A stretch of 36,044 nt of DNA from an uncultured Fidelibacterota bacterium (lineage in GTDB: Bacteria; Fidelibacterota; Fidelibacteria; Fidelibacterales; Fidelibacteraceae): assembly GCA_937862595.1 (NCBI GenBank), contig CALMFL010000310.1, positions 1 through 36,044 on the forward strand, written 5' to 3'. The position numbers and the translations under genes were made by a program. Positions 14,499-23,382 of this stretch are shown piece by piece (positions within the stretch are counted from its first letter, which is position 1; the number at the start of each line of letters is the position of its first letter). The notes below the pieces were generated by a model. The model was not told where the DNA came from, made no database searches, and saw only the letters and a program-made list of their open reading frames with translations.

Positions 14499-17477
14499 TC
14501 ATTGTTTGTTGAAAATCGCGATCGCCTTCCCGGTTTTCCCATCCATTTTTACCGTAATGGGCCGGGTGGAATGAAGGTGTTTGAAGTAGGTGTGCCTGCC
14601 GGTTTCTTTTATGTTATATAAGAGATCCCAGTTAATATAGTCTTCGTGACCTCCCCGGTACGGTATCGAAAAGTATCCGATCTTCATGGCGACGACATTG
14701 TGAAAGAAATGGGTTCCCTGGGAGGGGGGTATGTCAAAGCCTTTGATCCCGGATTCCACGATGACTCTCGCCTGGCTGATCTCCCCAAACTGGATCGGTA
14801 TGCCGAGAAAACGGTCTTTGCTCCCCCAGCGTCCCGGACCGATAAGAATATAATGGCGGTCCTCTTCTTTCATTTTCTGGTTGATCGCGCTTAACTCGGT
14901 TTGAATATTCAGCGTTTCAATCGTTGAGAACAATTCCGGCGGACACCAGATGATATCGTGAATATCACGTATTTCTCCGTTTCCCATGCCTTTTTCGGTA
15001 TATAATATTATATCGTTCGTATCATAGCTCTTCTTTTCAACAAGCGTATTGCTGCTGGAAACGGCAAGCGGGCGGATCTGAAGTAAATAAAATATCGGAT
15101 TGTTATCCGTTTTATCCACCCGGTTAAGATCCAGCGCAAATTCGATCTCGACCGGCATTCCCATGGCCGCCTCTCCGATCTCAAGAAGGCGTTTGATGAT
15201 ATTGCTGAGCGGATAGTGTCCGTATTTCAAGATATTGTCAAAGGTCACAATGCGCGGTCCTTTTTGATCCAGTCCGGGCAGGATGCGGTTATTCTCATAA
15301 TCAAAGACGGAGGCGATGTGCGGCAGACGTCCGTGTTCTTCTGCTGTGGAAATCGGCAATTTCACAAGGGTTGAGGATTCCGTCCCATATAATCCCATTT
15401 TATTGCTGGTTAGGTCCAGTGCGTAAAATTCCCGCTGTGTCGCTGACAGCATCTCTCCCATCGACATGAGATAAACCTTGGGGTGCTCCGGGCTGAATCG
15501 AAAAACATTGCCGCCTTCGATCACCATTTTCCCAAGACCCACGGCAAGGGAGGCCATCCCGTCCGTGTGTTTTTGCTTGTCAATGGGATAGAAATTGTAC
15601 GATTGCGCAACGCCGCTGATATGGGGATAATAATAGTTGTCGTTCCGGGTGCCGACGACCTCCTGAATGATCACGGCCATTTTTTCTTCGTCCACCTGGT
15701 GGCCGATATGTTCAATATATTGCTGTGTTCCGACGCTGTATGCAGAAGCGTAGATCAGCTTGATCGCATCCATCAGTTGCTTTTTTCGCTCCGCGATGTC
15801 GGGGTCATTGTTTGCGAGCATGTAGGTCCGATAGATTCCCGCGAAGGGCTGAGAATAGCTGTCCTCCAAAAGGGAGGAGGAACGAACCGCCAGGGGATAG
15901 TGGATTCTCTCAAGAAGACGTTCGAGCTTTCGCTCAAGTGATTCGGAGAGCGAGCCTTCCAGAAACACCCGGTCGATGTCCCCGTCCTCCATCTCTTCAT
16001 TGATTTTTCTGTCGATCCGGTTTTGTTCTATGAACGCGTCATATTCGTTGATGCCGATCGCCGCCGTGTTCGGTAACCGGATGCTCACGCCCTCGAATAT
16101 CTGATCGGGGTCCATTCGCGTTAACAGGGTGTTCAGGAACGCCAGACCACGGCCCTTGCCCCCAAGCGACCCTTCGGAAAGCAGAATGATCTCGTCTTCC
16201 TCGGGGAGTGAATACTGGTGAAATTTGATGATCTCACCGCGGTTCCGTTTCTTCTGTATGTCAAGAACGCGGGCCACAAGATAGTTTCTCATGTCTTCCG
16301 GGGTATCAAAATCCTTCGTTTTCATTCGCCGGATATTCCGTGCAAGCTCGATCTCGCCTCGCGCCATCAGCCAGGCGCTGAAATGATTTTTCTCGGCATG
16401 ATAGATCACGCTTTCCTGCGGCATGATCTGGAGTTTTTCCTCGAATTCCGCCAGATATCCGGCCCGATCGATAATATTTCCTTTTTTATCGCGGAAAATG
16501 AAATCCCCGAATCCCAGATTTTCGGTAATGAAGGTCCTTAGCCTGTGTAAAAGATGGCGGCTGTGCTTATGAAGAAAGGCGCAATTTGCCTTTCCCGCTT
16601 TTTCGGCATTGGACATATCCGAGGACATGATGACCGTGGCCAGATCGCTCCCTTCCTTTTGGATCTCTTCCAGCAGGTGCAGTCCCGCCTCTTTATCGTC
16701 AGCACCCGCTCGCGGGAAGCGCATATCCGTAAAGATCGCCACAACGTTATTTTTAAAACGGTGGAAAATATCTGTCGCTTCTTCATAATTTTTCGCCAAC
16801 ACCACCTTCGGCCGTACTCTCATGCGATAGCGCTTTTCTTTTTCGTTCAATTCTTCAATGATCAAATGCTGGGTTTGCTTCATGATCTCTTCATACAGCA
16901 AGGGCATGAACATGGAATAAAAATGCGGAGAATCTTCGACCAGCAGGATAACCCGAACGAGTCCGATTCGCGTATCGCGGACAATGTTTTTTTTATCTTC
17001 CGTGGATTTAATGATCGCAAGAAAAAGATTGGCGTCGCCCCGCCAGACAAAGATATCGTCAAAATTCATCCCGGCTTCCGAACGTTCTTCAACAATGCTC
17101 AAATCCGCCATCGAAGTCAGCAGCAAAACAACGGGCAGCCCTTTCTTGTTGTCGCGTACGTGCCGCAGCACATCAAAAGGACTGACCTTTCCGCTGTGAA
17201 GCGTGGTAATAACAAGATCGTATTCGTTTGTATTTATTAGATTTATAGCTAATTCACCGGTGGGGGCGGCCTCGATCTCGGGAGGCGAGGAAAGGTTCAG
17301 TTCCATATATTCGCCAAACACCTGTTCTCCCAACAGGGCGTCCCGCTCGAACACAAAAGCATCGTAGATCGTGGAAATGAGCAAAATGCGCTTCACGCGG
17401 AATTGCATCAGCTTGCGAAATACATCGTCTCCATATTTGTACTTATTATAGTAATCTATAATGTCAAACTCTTTCAT
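14499..17477 (-). CDS. receiver-domain / PEP-synthase-type ATP-grasp fusion protein
   Basis: A 992-residue cytosolic protein. Residues about 28-160 form a degenerate receiver-like fold. Residues about 174-320 look like a competent receiver: acidic pair E181-D182, acceptor D251 (IFTDMRF), S285/S286 and K304. Residues about 437-800 resemble the nucleotide-binding domain of PEP synthase and pyruvate phosphate dikinase: GSLGGKGRGLAFLN, AVRSSSLLEDSYSQPFAGIY (530-549), AVIIQEVVG, and a final LLQIRPLA. The phosphohistidine swivel domain and PEP-binding barrel are absent. Instead there is a roughly 190-residue C-terminal domain I do not recognise (IGPGRWGSKDRFLG; SQGTHFFHN). The ATG at 17477 is chosen because it overlaps the dapF stop as ATGA and has AAAGGGG upstream; a TTG at 17486 is possible. 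Similar proteins are annotated only as PEP/pyruvate-binding domain proteins. The reaction is unknown. Confidence 0.85.
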   Translation of the reverse strand: MKEFDIIDYYNKYKYGDDVFRKLMQFRVKRILLISTIYDAFVFERDALLGEQVFGEYMELNLSSPPEIEAAPTGELAINLINTNEYDLVITTLHSGKVSPFDVLRHVRDNKKGLPVVLLLTSMADLSIVEERSEAGMNFDDIFVWRGDANLFLAIIKSTEDKKNIVRDTRIGLVRVILLVEDSPHFYSMFMPLLYEEIMKQTQHLIIEELNEKEKRYRMRVRPKVVLAKNYEEATDIFHRFKNNVVAIFTDMRFPRAGADDKEAGLHLLEEIQKEGSDLATVIMSSDMSNAEKAGKANCAFLHKHSRHLLHRLRTFITENLGFGDFIFRDKKGNIIDRAGYLAEFEEKLQIMPQESVIYHAEKNHFSAWLMARGEIELARNIRRMKTKDFDTPEDMRNYLVARVLDIQKKRNRGEIIKFHQYSLPEEDEIILLSEGSLGGKGRGLAFLNTLLTRMDPDQIFEGVSIRLPNTAAIGINEYDAFIEQNRIDRKINEEMEDGDIDRVFLEGSLSESLERKLERLLERIHYPLAVRSSSLLEDSYSQPFAGIYRTYMLANNDPDIAERKKQLMDAIKLIYASAYSVGTQQYIEHIGHQVDEEKMAVIIQEVVGTRNDNYYYPHISGVAQSYNFYPIDKQKHTDGMASLAVGLGKMVIEGGNVFRFSPEHPKVYLMSMGEMLSATQREFYALDLTSNKMGLYGTESSTLVKLPISTAEEHGRLPHIASVFDYENNRILPGLDQKGPRIVTFDNILKYGHYPLSNIIKRLLEIGEAAMGMPVEIEFALDLNRVDKTDNNPIFYLLQIRPLAVSSSNTLVEKKSYDTNDIILYTEKGMGNGEIRDIHDIIWCPPELFSTIETLNIQTELSAINQKMKEEDRHYILIGPGRWGSKDRFLGIPIQFGEISQARVIVESGIKGFDIPPSQGTHFFHNVVAMKIGYFSIPYRGGHEDYINWDLLYNIKETGRHTYFKHLHSTRPITVKMDGKTGKAIAIFNKQ

Positions 17478-18262
17478 AAAGCCCAAACCCCTTTAAAAAC
17501 AAACGCCGCGGGTCCTTCGAGCCAAATATTTTCATAGCGCTCGCCGCCACGAAATTCAAACCGAACCTTGAGCGTCCCACCGAGCGCATTTATCGTATAC
17601 GCTTCCCGGAGCTTGCCGTGATGGTGGTGCACGATCGCAGCGGCGATCGAACCCGTACCGCAGGCCAGCGTCTCATTTTCCACGCCGCGTTCATAGGTTC
17701 TGATCGAGATCGTTCCGTCTTTTTCATCGTGAATAAAATTCACGTTACAGCCGTCCGGAGCGTAGGAACTGCGTTCTCTTATCGCTTTCCCGCGACGGTA
17801 TACGTCCATATCCACAAGTTTATCCACATATTCAACATGGTGCAGAGAACCCGTGTCCACGGCGTATCCCTTTCCCGTTTTACGGATGCCGTTAACGTTT
17901 TTCATTTTCAGCGCGATCCGCCCGTCAGGAATAAAAAAGGCTTCGTGGTCTCCGTCGACAGCACTAAAATCAACCCGGGATAAGCCGTCAACCATTCCCA
18001 GCTCGCGAGTGAAGGCAACGATGCACCGCCCTCCGTTTCCGCACATCGTCCCCTCATATCCGTCGGAGTTATAATAGGCCATGTGAAAAATTTTATCACT
18101 GGAATTTTGCAGAAGCATCAGGCCGTCCGCACCGACCCCCGTGTGGCGGTCGCAAAGACGGCGAATCGTTTCGTGGTCCTTGCCCGGGAAGGATCCCTTG
18201 CGGTCGTCAATCAGGATAAAGTCATTTCCCGCACCGTGATACTTGGAAAAAGACAGGTTCAT
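17474..18262 (-). CDS. dapF: diaminopimelate epimerase
   Basis: A 262-residue DapF, which interconverts LL- and meso-diaminopimelate for lysine and peptidoglycan synthesis. The catalytic cysteine pair is C74 (MCGNGGRC) and C201 (LACGTGS). FSKYHGAGNDF at the N-terminus and YERGVENETLACGTG are diagnostic. The ATG at 18262 is preceded by GGAGG. The stop overlaps the next minus-strand gene by four bases, so the receiver/ATP-grasp protein is probably translationally coupled. A parS site lies 72 bases upstream of the start. Two DnaA-box-like sequences (17808-17816, one mismatch; 17820-17828, perfect) fall inside the gene. Confidence 0.97.
   Translation of the reverse strand: MNLSFSKYHGAGNDFILIDDRKGSFPGKDHETIRRLCDRHTGVGADGLMLLQNSSDKIFHMAYYNSDGYEGTMCGNGGRCIVAFTRELGMVDGLSRVDFSAVDGDHEAFFIPDGRIALKMKNVNGIRKTGKGYAVDTGSLHHVEYVDKLVDMDVYRRGKAIRERSSYAPDGCNVNFIHDEKDGTISIRTYERGVENETLACGTGSIAAAIVHHHHGKLREAYTINALGGTLKVRFEFRGGERYENIWLEGPAAFVFKGVWAL
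17820..17828 (+). other. perfect DnaA box inside dapF
   Basis: TTATCCACA on the plus strand. A one-mismatch copy, ATATCCACA, lies 12 bases to its left (17808-17816) in the same orientation. Both fall on Val-Asp codon pairs of DapF, so coding constraint could explain them. Confidence 0.35.
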
Positions 18263-18333
18263 TTTGCCTCCGGAATGTCATCTCCCGAAAATATAGGGTT
18301 TCCTCCGGACAATACCAACTACCAAAAACAACA

Positions 18334-18349
18334 TGTTTCACGTGAAACA
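18334..18349. other. parS centromere site 1
   Basis: TGTTTCACGTGAAACA, a perfect 16-bp palindrome identical to the consensus chromosomal parS site bound by ParB/Spo0J. It is intergenic, between the divergent dapF and mfd genes. Confidence 0.92.
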
Positions 18350-18408
18350 GAGTCCCCGCATCGGGATTTTTCAATTTACATGCCCTTCCTTTTTTTGTAT
18401 GTTTCCGC

Positions 18409-21400
18409 ATGACAGAAATGAACAATAAAATTGTTTCACGTGAAACATCCGATATCGGGGAAATTCTGTGTCTCTTTCGGGAGGACCCCGCATTTATGTC
18501 GGCCTTCTCTCTTTTGCGTCATCGTGAATCCCTGGTTCTGAATACTTCGAATCCTTCCTTTCTTCTTTTCTGGCTGCGGGTTGCGCGTGAAAAAGGTTAT
18601 CTTCCGGTCGTTTTGACCGGCACCGAACTTGAGGGGGAGTCCTTTTACGCGGATGCGCTTGCGTTCTTCCGGGATGAAAAGATCGCGTGGCTGCCTCTTT
18701 ATGATACCGGGGCTTCTCCCGGAGGCCGTTCGGGCATAGAAAATCACGTCAGCCGCTTCCTAGACGATCTTTACAGGGATAATCTCGAGCTTGTCATTTC
18801 TTCACGGCAGGTTTTCGGCTTCTCGGTTCCGGACCAAAAGGGCTTGCGCGAACACATGCTTCACCTGAGGGCCGGAGAACATGTATCTTTCTCCGGGCTG
18901 CCGCCCCGCCTGGCCGAGATGGGTTATCAGCGTGCGGATATTGTTGAATACTGCGGAGAATTCACGGTCCGGGGCGGGATCGTCGACATCTATCCCTATG
19001 GTGAAACGTACCCTCTTCGGCTGGAATTTTTCGGGGATACCCTGGAGTCGCTGCGGCGTTTTAACCCCAACGATCAGATCACCTTCGAATCCTGTGAAAA
19101 TGCGCAGGTGCGGCCGGCGTCATTTTCAGCCTTTTCCCGGTCGACCGTTGCGGACATCCTGCCGGCCAATACGCTTGTCATTTCCCTGGCGGACGATAAA
19201 CATCCGGATAACGAGCCGGCCTATGTTCCCGGCCTTGCTTTCAAACAGGTGGTCTTTAACGGAAGTGCCGTCGGTTCCGATGTCGTCCTGCCGGTCCTCG
19301 CCGCGGAGGTGCCGCGGGATGTGAACGACAGTTCCTGGTATGAAAACCTGCTTTCTCAGAAGAAACGCCTTTTTGTGTTTTCGGAACATGAGCTTGTTCG
19401 GGCTTCGTTGTTTGAAAAACTGGGGGATCACGCCGCCTACGTAAACGCCAATGTGCGCTTCGGATTTCACTATAAACCCCTTGATCTGATCTTGCTTTCG
19501 GGACGTCAGTTCTATCACAAGGAGCGCTATGCCAATCCGAACAGCCGGTTTATCCCCGAACAATCAACGCGTGTGGACTCGGTGGAATCGCTGCGGTACG
19601 GCGACGTGGTTGTTCATGTTGATTACGGGGTCGGCATATACCGCGGCATCGAAATGCTGGATTTCCGCGGGATCCGCCAGGAATCCATGGTGATCGAGTA
19701 CCAAAACCGGGATAAAGTGTTCGTTCCTATCCGGTTTATGAACAAGATCTTTCGCTACAGTTCGGATAACGCTTCTCACGTTGCCATTGATCAGATCGGC
19801 AGTTCGCGATGGGAACAGGCAAAAGCAACGACCCGCAAACACCTCCGGCAGGCTGCTTTCGACCTGATCTCCCTCTATCGCGACCGCAAACAGCTTCCGG
19901 GTATTTCATTTGAAAAAGATACGCCGGACTTGCTTCGCCTTGAAGCCTCGTTTCCTTATGAAGAGACGCGTGATCAGCGCATTGCGATCAATGAAATAAC
20001 CGCCGATATGGAGAAACCGGGCATTATGGACCGCCTGATCTGCGGCGATGTCGGTTTCGGAAAAACCGAGGTCGCTATCCGTGCGGCGTTCAAAGCGGTG
20101 TACTCCGGAAAGCAGGTCGCCGTTCTTGTCCCGACAACGGTTTTGTGTTTTCAGCATTACGAATCCTTTCGTGAACGGTTGTCCTCTTTCGGTATCCGGG
20201 TCGATCACGTCAACCGTTTTGTTTCGGGCGCCCGGCTGGTCAAGCTGATGCACGATCTTGCCGCAGGTGCGATCGACGTCCTTGTCGGCACCCATAAAAT
20301 ATTATCTAACACGATGTTATTTAAGGACTTGGGTTTACTTGTGATAGATGAAGAGCATCGTTTCGGGGTCAACCATAAAGAGAAGATCCAAAACATGAAA
20401 CGCCGCGTGGACGTGATCACGCTGACCGCAACGCCGATCCCTAGGACGCTTCAGCTTGCGCTGGCGGGATTGCGGGATATCACCAAGATCGACACGCCGC
20501 CCAAAGAGCGTCTTCCCATATCCACGAAGATCATTTACTGGAAGGATGAAGATATCCGGATTGCCATTGGCCGTGAACTCGAACGCAACGGGCAGGTTTT
20601 CATACTGAACAACAATATTTCAGAACTGCCGGTGATGCGGGATAAAATAGCCGCTCTTTTCCCGGGCAGTACGGTCCGCTATGCACACGGCAAAATGCAC
20701 GGACCGGAACTTGAAAAAACCTTGCTTGATTTTCATCATCACCGTTTTGACATTCTCATTTCGACGACCATCATTGAATCCGGCATTGACGTACCCAATG
20801 CGAATACGCTGATCGTGCTGAATGCCCACACCTTTGGTCTTTCCCAATTGTATCAGATCCGCGGGCGTGTCGGACGGTCGTATAAAAAGGCTTTCGCCTA
20901 TCTTGTGATCCCGCGCGGAAAACATGTCAATCCGGTCGCCATGAAGCGTCTGCAGACACTTGAATATTACACCGACCTGGGGTCGGGATACCAGATCGCC
21001 ATGCGCGATCTTGAGATCCGGGGTGCCGGCTCGCTGTTCGGCGTTGAACAAAGCGGTCATATCAATCGTTTTGGATTTGCCTATTATAATCGGATGTTCT
21101 CGGAAGAGGTGGCGGCCGTCAAATCCGGAAAGCAAACATCCCTCCCGGCGGGGGCCGAGAGTCCGGATATTCAGCTGTCGCATCCCGCCTATCTTCCCGA
21201 AACATATATTGACAATAAAGATATCCGCATTGCGTTTTACCGCGAACTGAGCGACGCGCTCAACGACCCCGGTGAGCGTAAAAAAAGCCTGCAGCGCATT
21301 GAACATCTTGAGGTTGCCTGCCGGGATCGTTTCGGCCCGCTTCCGCCCGAAGCCGAAAACCTGTTTCACGACGCACGGCTGGCTCACTGGCTCTCGGCGT

Positions 21401-21612
21401 ATCATGTTGACACGCTAAGCCTTATAAAGGACGCGGTGCTCATGACGTTCAGCGCAAGCCTTCCCCCCGAAGAGATCCGAAACGCCGCCGGGCGGCTTTT
21501 ATATCTCATGAATGAACATAAGATCGCTATTTCCTTCATTTCAAAGCAGCAGCTTGTTGCACGGGTGGACCCTTGTTTTCTTGCCGCGTTTAAAGCGGGA
21601 ACATTTCATTAA
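18409..21612 (+). CDS. mfd: transcription-repair coupling factor Mfd
   Basis: A 1067-residue Mfd, somewhat shorter than the E. coli protein (1148). It removes RNA polymerase stalled at DNA lesions and recruits UvrA. The N-terminal UvrB-like part ends near 380. The RNA polymerase-interaction domain (SLRYGDVVVHVDYGVGIYRG) is near 394-413. The RecG-like translocase has GDVGFGKTE (546-554), DEEH (647-650), TATPIPRTL, and a QIRGRVGRS motif VI. The C-terminal UvrA-binding/autoinhibitory domain follows (AYLPETYIDNKDIRIAFY). Starts at 18409 and 18418 are both possible, and neither has a good ribosome binding site. A parS site is embedded in codons 8-13. Transcribed away from dapF. Confidence 0.97.
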   Translation: MTEMNNKIVSRETSDIGEILCLFREDPAFMSAFSLLRHRESLVLNTSNPSFLLFWLRVAREKGYLPVVLTGTELEGESFYADALAFFRDEKIAWLPLYDTGASPGGRSGIENHVSRFLDDLYRDNLELVISSRQVFGFSVPDQKGLREHMLHLRAGEHVSFSGLPPRLAEMGYQRADIVEYCGEFTVRGGIVDIYPYGETYPLRLEFFGDTLESLRRFNPNDQITFESCENAQVRPASFSAFSRSTVADILPANTLVISLADDKHPDNEPAYVPGLAFKQVVFNGSAVGSDVVLPVLAAEVPRDVNDSSWYENLLSQKKRLFVFSEHELVRASLFEKLGDHAAYVNANVRFGFHYKPLDLILLSGRQFYHKERYANPNSRFIPEQSTRVDSVESLRYGDVVVHVDYGVGIYRGIEMLDFRGIRQESMVIEYQNRDKVFVPIRFMNKIFRYSSDNASHVAIDQIGSSRWEQAKATTRKHLRQAAFDLISLYRDRKQLPGISFEKDTPDLLRLEASFPYEETRDQRIAINEITADMEKPGIMDRLICGDVGFGKTEVAIRAAFKAVYSGKQVAVLVPTTVLCFQHYESFRERLSSFGIRVDHVNRFVSGARLVKLMHDLAAGAIDVLVGTHKILSNTMLFKDLGLLVIDEEHRFGVNHKEKIQNMKRRVDVITLTATPIPRTLQLALAGLRDITKIDTPPKERLPISTKIIYWKDEDIRIAIGRELERNGQVFILNNNISELPVMRDKIAALFPGSTVRYAHGKMHGPELEKTLLDFHHHRFDILISTTIIESGIDVPNANTLIVLNAHTFGLSQLYQIRGRVGRSYKKAFAYLVIPRGKHVNPVAMKRLQTLEYYTDLGSGYQIAMRDLEIRGAGSLFGVEQSGHINRFGFAYYNRMFSEEVAAVKSGKQTSLPAGAESPDIQLSHPAYLPETYIDNKDIRIAFYRELSDALNDPGERKKSLQRIEHLEVACRDRFGPLPPEAENLFHDARLAHWLSAYHVDTLSLIKDAVLMTFSASLPPEEIRNAAGRLLYLMNEHKIAISFISKQQLVARVDPCFLAAFKAGTFH
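18432..18447. other. parS centromere site 2, within the mfd coding region
   Basis: A second perfect TGTTTCACGTGAAACA, 98 bp centre-to-centre from site 1. It is read in frame as part of IVSRETS in the N-terminal extension of Mfd. Confidence 0.9.
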
Positions 21613-21696
21613 GCCGTCTCTTCCAAGGCTGTAAATTAAAAACATTTCATTTTGAGAGCCTGTGTGTTAAATTTCCATGAATAAAACGGAGTGTAT

Positions 21697-23382
21697 ATGA
21701 AGCGATCCTTCTTAATTCTTTTTTTTCTGGCCCTAACCTTATCGTCATGCACCTTTTTGTCCAAAGAGGACGTGGCGGCGATCGGCAAGCATAAGATCAG
21801 CCGGGGCGAGCTGTACCGGTTCATTCCCGAAGAAACGTTTAAGGCCCTGGGCCCGGATGAAAAGAAGCAGCAGGTGGACCTGATCTGCGACAGTTATCTT
21901 TCACGTCATTTTCTTGAGGATTCCGGAGATCTTGATTCGGGTGAAGTAAAATGGGAGATCGAGGTCTGGAAAACCCTCGAATATGCCAATCGGGCATATC
22001 AGCACCTGGTGATCAATAAAATTTTAACGCCGGAAGCCGAACGCGACTTGTACGATCGTCTAAAATATGAGATCAACGTCAGCCATCTTCTGATCGGTTT
22101 CAATAATTCCCGGAGTCTGAACGCACGAACGCGCGAAGAGGCCGCGGCGCTTGCGGCCGAGATAAAAGAAAAGATCACCGGCGATAATTTTGAAGAACTG
22201 GTTTCTCTTTATTCCGACGACGCCAGCAAGGCAGAGAACAGAGGGCATCTTGGATGGGGCGGAAGCGGACATTGGGTCATTGATTTCGAAGACGCAGCGT
22301 ATTCTCTCCATCCCGGGGAGATCTCCGGTCCCGTTGAAACCGACTTCGGTTTTCATATTATCAGGATGAACGAGCGCCGCGAGATCCCCGTTGATCCTTT
22401 TGAGACCCTTCAGAGCGAACTTCGCGAGATCGCTTTCAATAAATGGCGCCTTCGTTTTATGCTCCGTGAAAATGCCGTATTCGACTCGCTGGTTATGACG
22501 AATCCCATCGTCTATGACGATTCCATGCTGGTGCGCTTTATGGATCGTTTTTCGCGCCTTTCTGTCAATGTCTTCTATTCGGAGCAATTTACCGCCTTTG
22601 ACATTCTGGACATATTCGAGGACACGCTCACGGTGGGCCGGATCGGCGATACGCCGATCGACAAAGCCTGGATCTACCGGTATTTGAAAGTGCTGAACCT
22701 TCAGATGCCGCCGCGCTTTACCGATATCGCCTCCTTTAAGAGTTTTGTTGAGCATAACAAATTAGGCGATTACCTGAACAAGGCCGCTAAAAACCTTGGT
22801 GTTGAACGGTCGAAAGATTATATCCATACCTACAATGTCTATCTTGCGAAAAAATCCTCTTCGCTTTTTGACAAGCTTTATGTTTTCGATGCTATGAACC
22901 CCGATAGCCGGCAGCTGGGAGAGTTCTACGAACAAAATAAAGAACGGCTTTATCTTAACGAAGCGACAGTCCAGGTCCGCGAGGTCTTGCTGGGCGACTC
23001 TCTGTTTGCCGAAGAGATCCTTTCGCGCGCCCGTGCCGGAGAAAGTATGGCCGACCTTGCCGCCGCATACAGTGTCCGCAACATCGGCAAAAACAAACAG
23101 GGACTGATACCGCCCGTAAAACGACATCAATACGGTGAAATGGGGCTGGCCGCCTTCAATATGAAAGACGGGGAAATTGCCGGTCCTTTCCGCATTGGAA
23201 AGCATTTTTCGGTTATTCAGCGCATCAACAGGATACCCGAAAGCGTCAAATCGAAACAAGAGGTCCAATACCGCCTCTTAACGGATTTCCGTCGTGAACA
23301 TTCGGCGGAAAAACGTGCCGAACAACGGGAAATGCTTCGAAAAAAATATCGCGTGAGGATAAATCCATTATACATAAAATAA
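21697..23382 (+). CDS. lipoprotein with two parvulin-type peptidyl-prolyl isomerase domains
   Basis: A 561-residue lipoprotein. The signal MKRSFLILFFLALTLSSC has lipobox LSSC with C18. A well-conserved parvulin (rotamase) domain lies at about 125-228: EINVSHLLIGF, then HPGEISGPVETDFGFHIIR. A weaker, degenerate parvulin-like segment is at about 422-511 (ATVQVREVLL to HFSVIQRI). The domain order suggests a periplasmic foldase for outer-membrane or secreted proteins, anchored to a membrane. The ATG at 21697 follows CGGAG by five bases; an upstream GTG (21691) overlaps that site. First of three consecutive foldase genes. Its end overlaps the next gene by 16 bases if that gene starts at the ATT discussed there. 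No gene symbol is justified. Confidence 0.88.
   Translation: MKRSFLILFFLALTLSSCTFLSKEDVAAIGKHKISRGELYRFIPEETFKALGPDEKKQQVDLICDSYLSRHFLEDSGDLDSGEVKWEIEVWKTLEYANRAYQHLVINKILTPEAERDLYDRLKYEINVSHLLIGFNNSRSLNARTREEAAALAAEIKEKITGDNFEELVSLYSDDASKAENRGHLGWGGSGHWVIDFEDAAYSLHPGEISGPVETDFGFHIIRMNERREIPVDPFETLQSELREIAFNKWRLRFMLRENAVFDSLVMTNPIVYDDSMLVRFMDRFSRLSVNVFYSEQFTAFDILDIFEDTLTVGRIGDTPIDKAWIYRYLKVLNLQMPPRFTDIASFKSFVEHNKLGDYLNKAAKNLGVERSKDYIHTYNVYLAKKSSSLFDKLYVFDAMNPDSRQLGEFYEQNKERLYLNEATVQVREVLLGDSLFAEEILSRARAGESMADLAAAYSVRNIGKNKQGLIPPVKRHQYGEMGLAAFNMKDGEIAGPFRIGKHFSVIQRINRIPESVKSKQEVQYRLLTDFRREHSAEKRAEQREMLRKKYRVRINPLYIK
23355..23369 (+). promoter_or_regulatory. ribosome binding site and ATT start codon of the second foldase gene
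   Basis: GAGGAT (23355-23360) lies six bases upstream of ATT (23367-23369). No ATG, GTG or TTG in this frame lies close upstream. The ATG at 23409 would cut the lipoprotein signal peptide in half, so this site decides the start. Confidence 0.55.

Noticed and set aside
16554..17240. Plus-strand 228-residue frame opposite the receiver/ATP-grasp gene
   Set aside because: Shadow of a coding region whose receiver motifs are clear on the minus strand.
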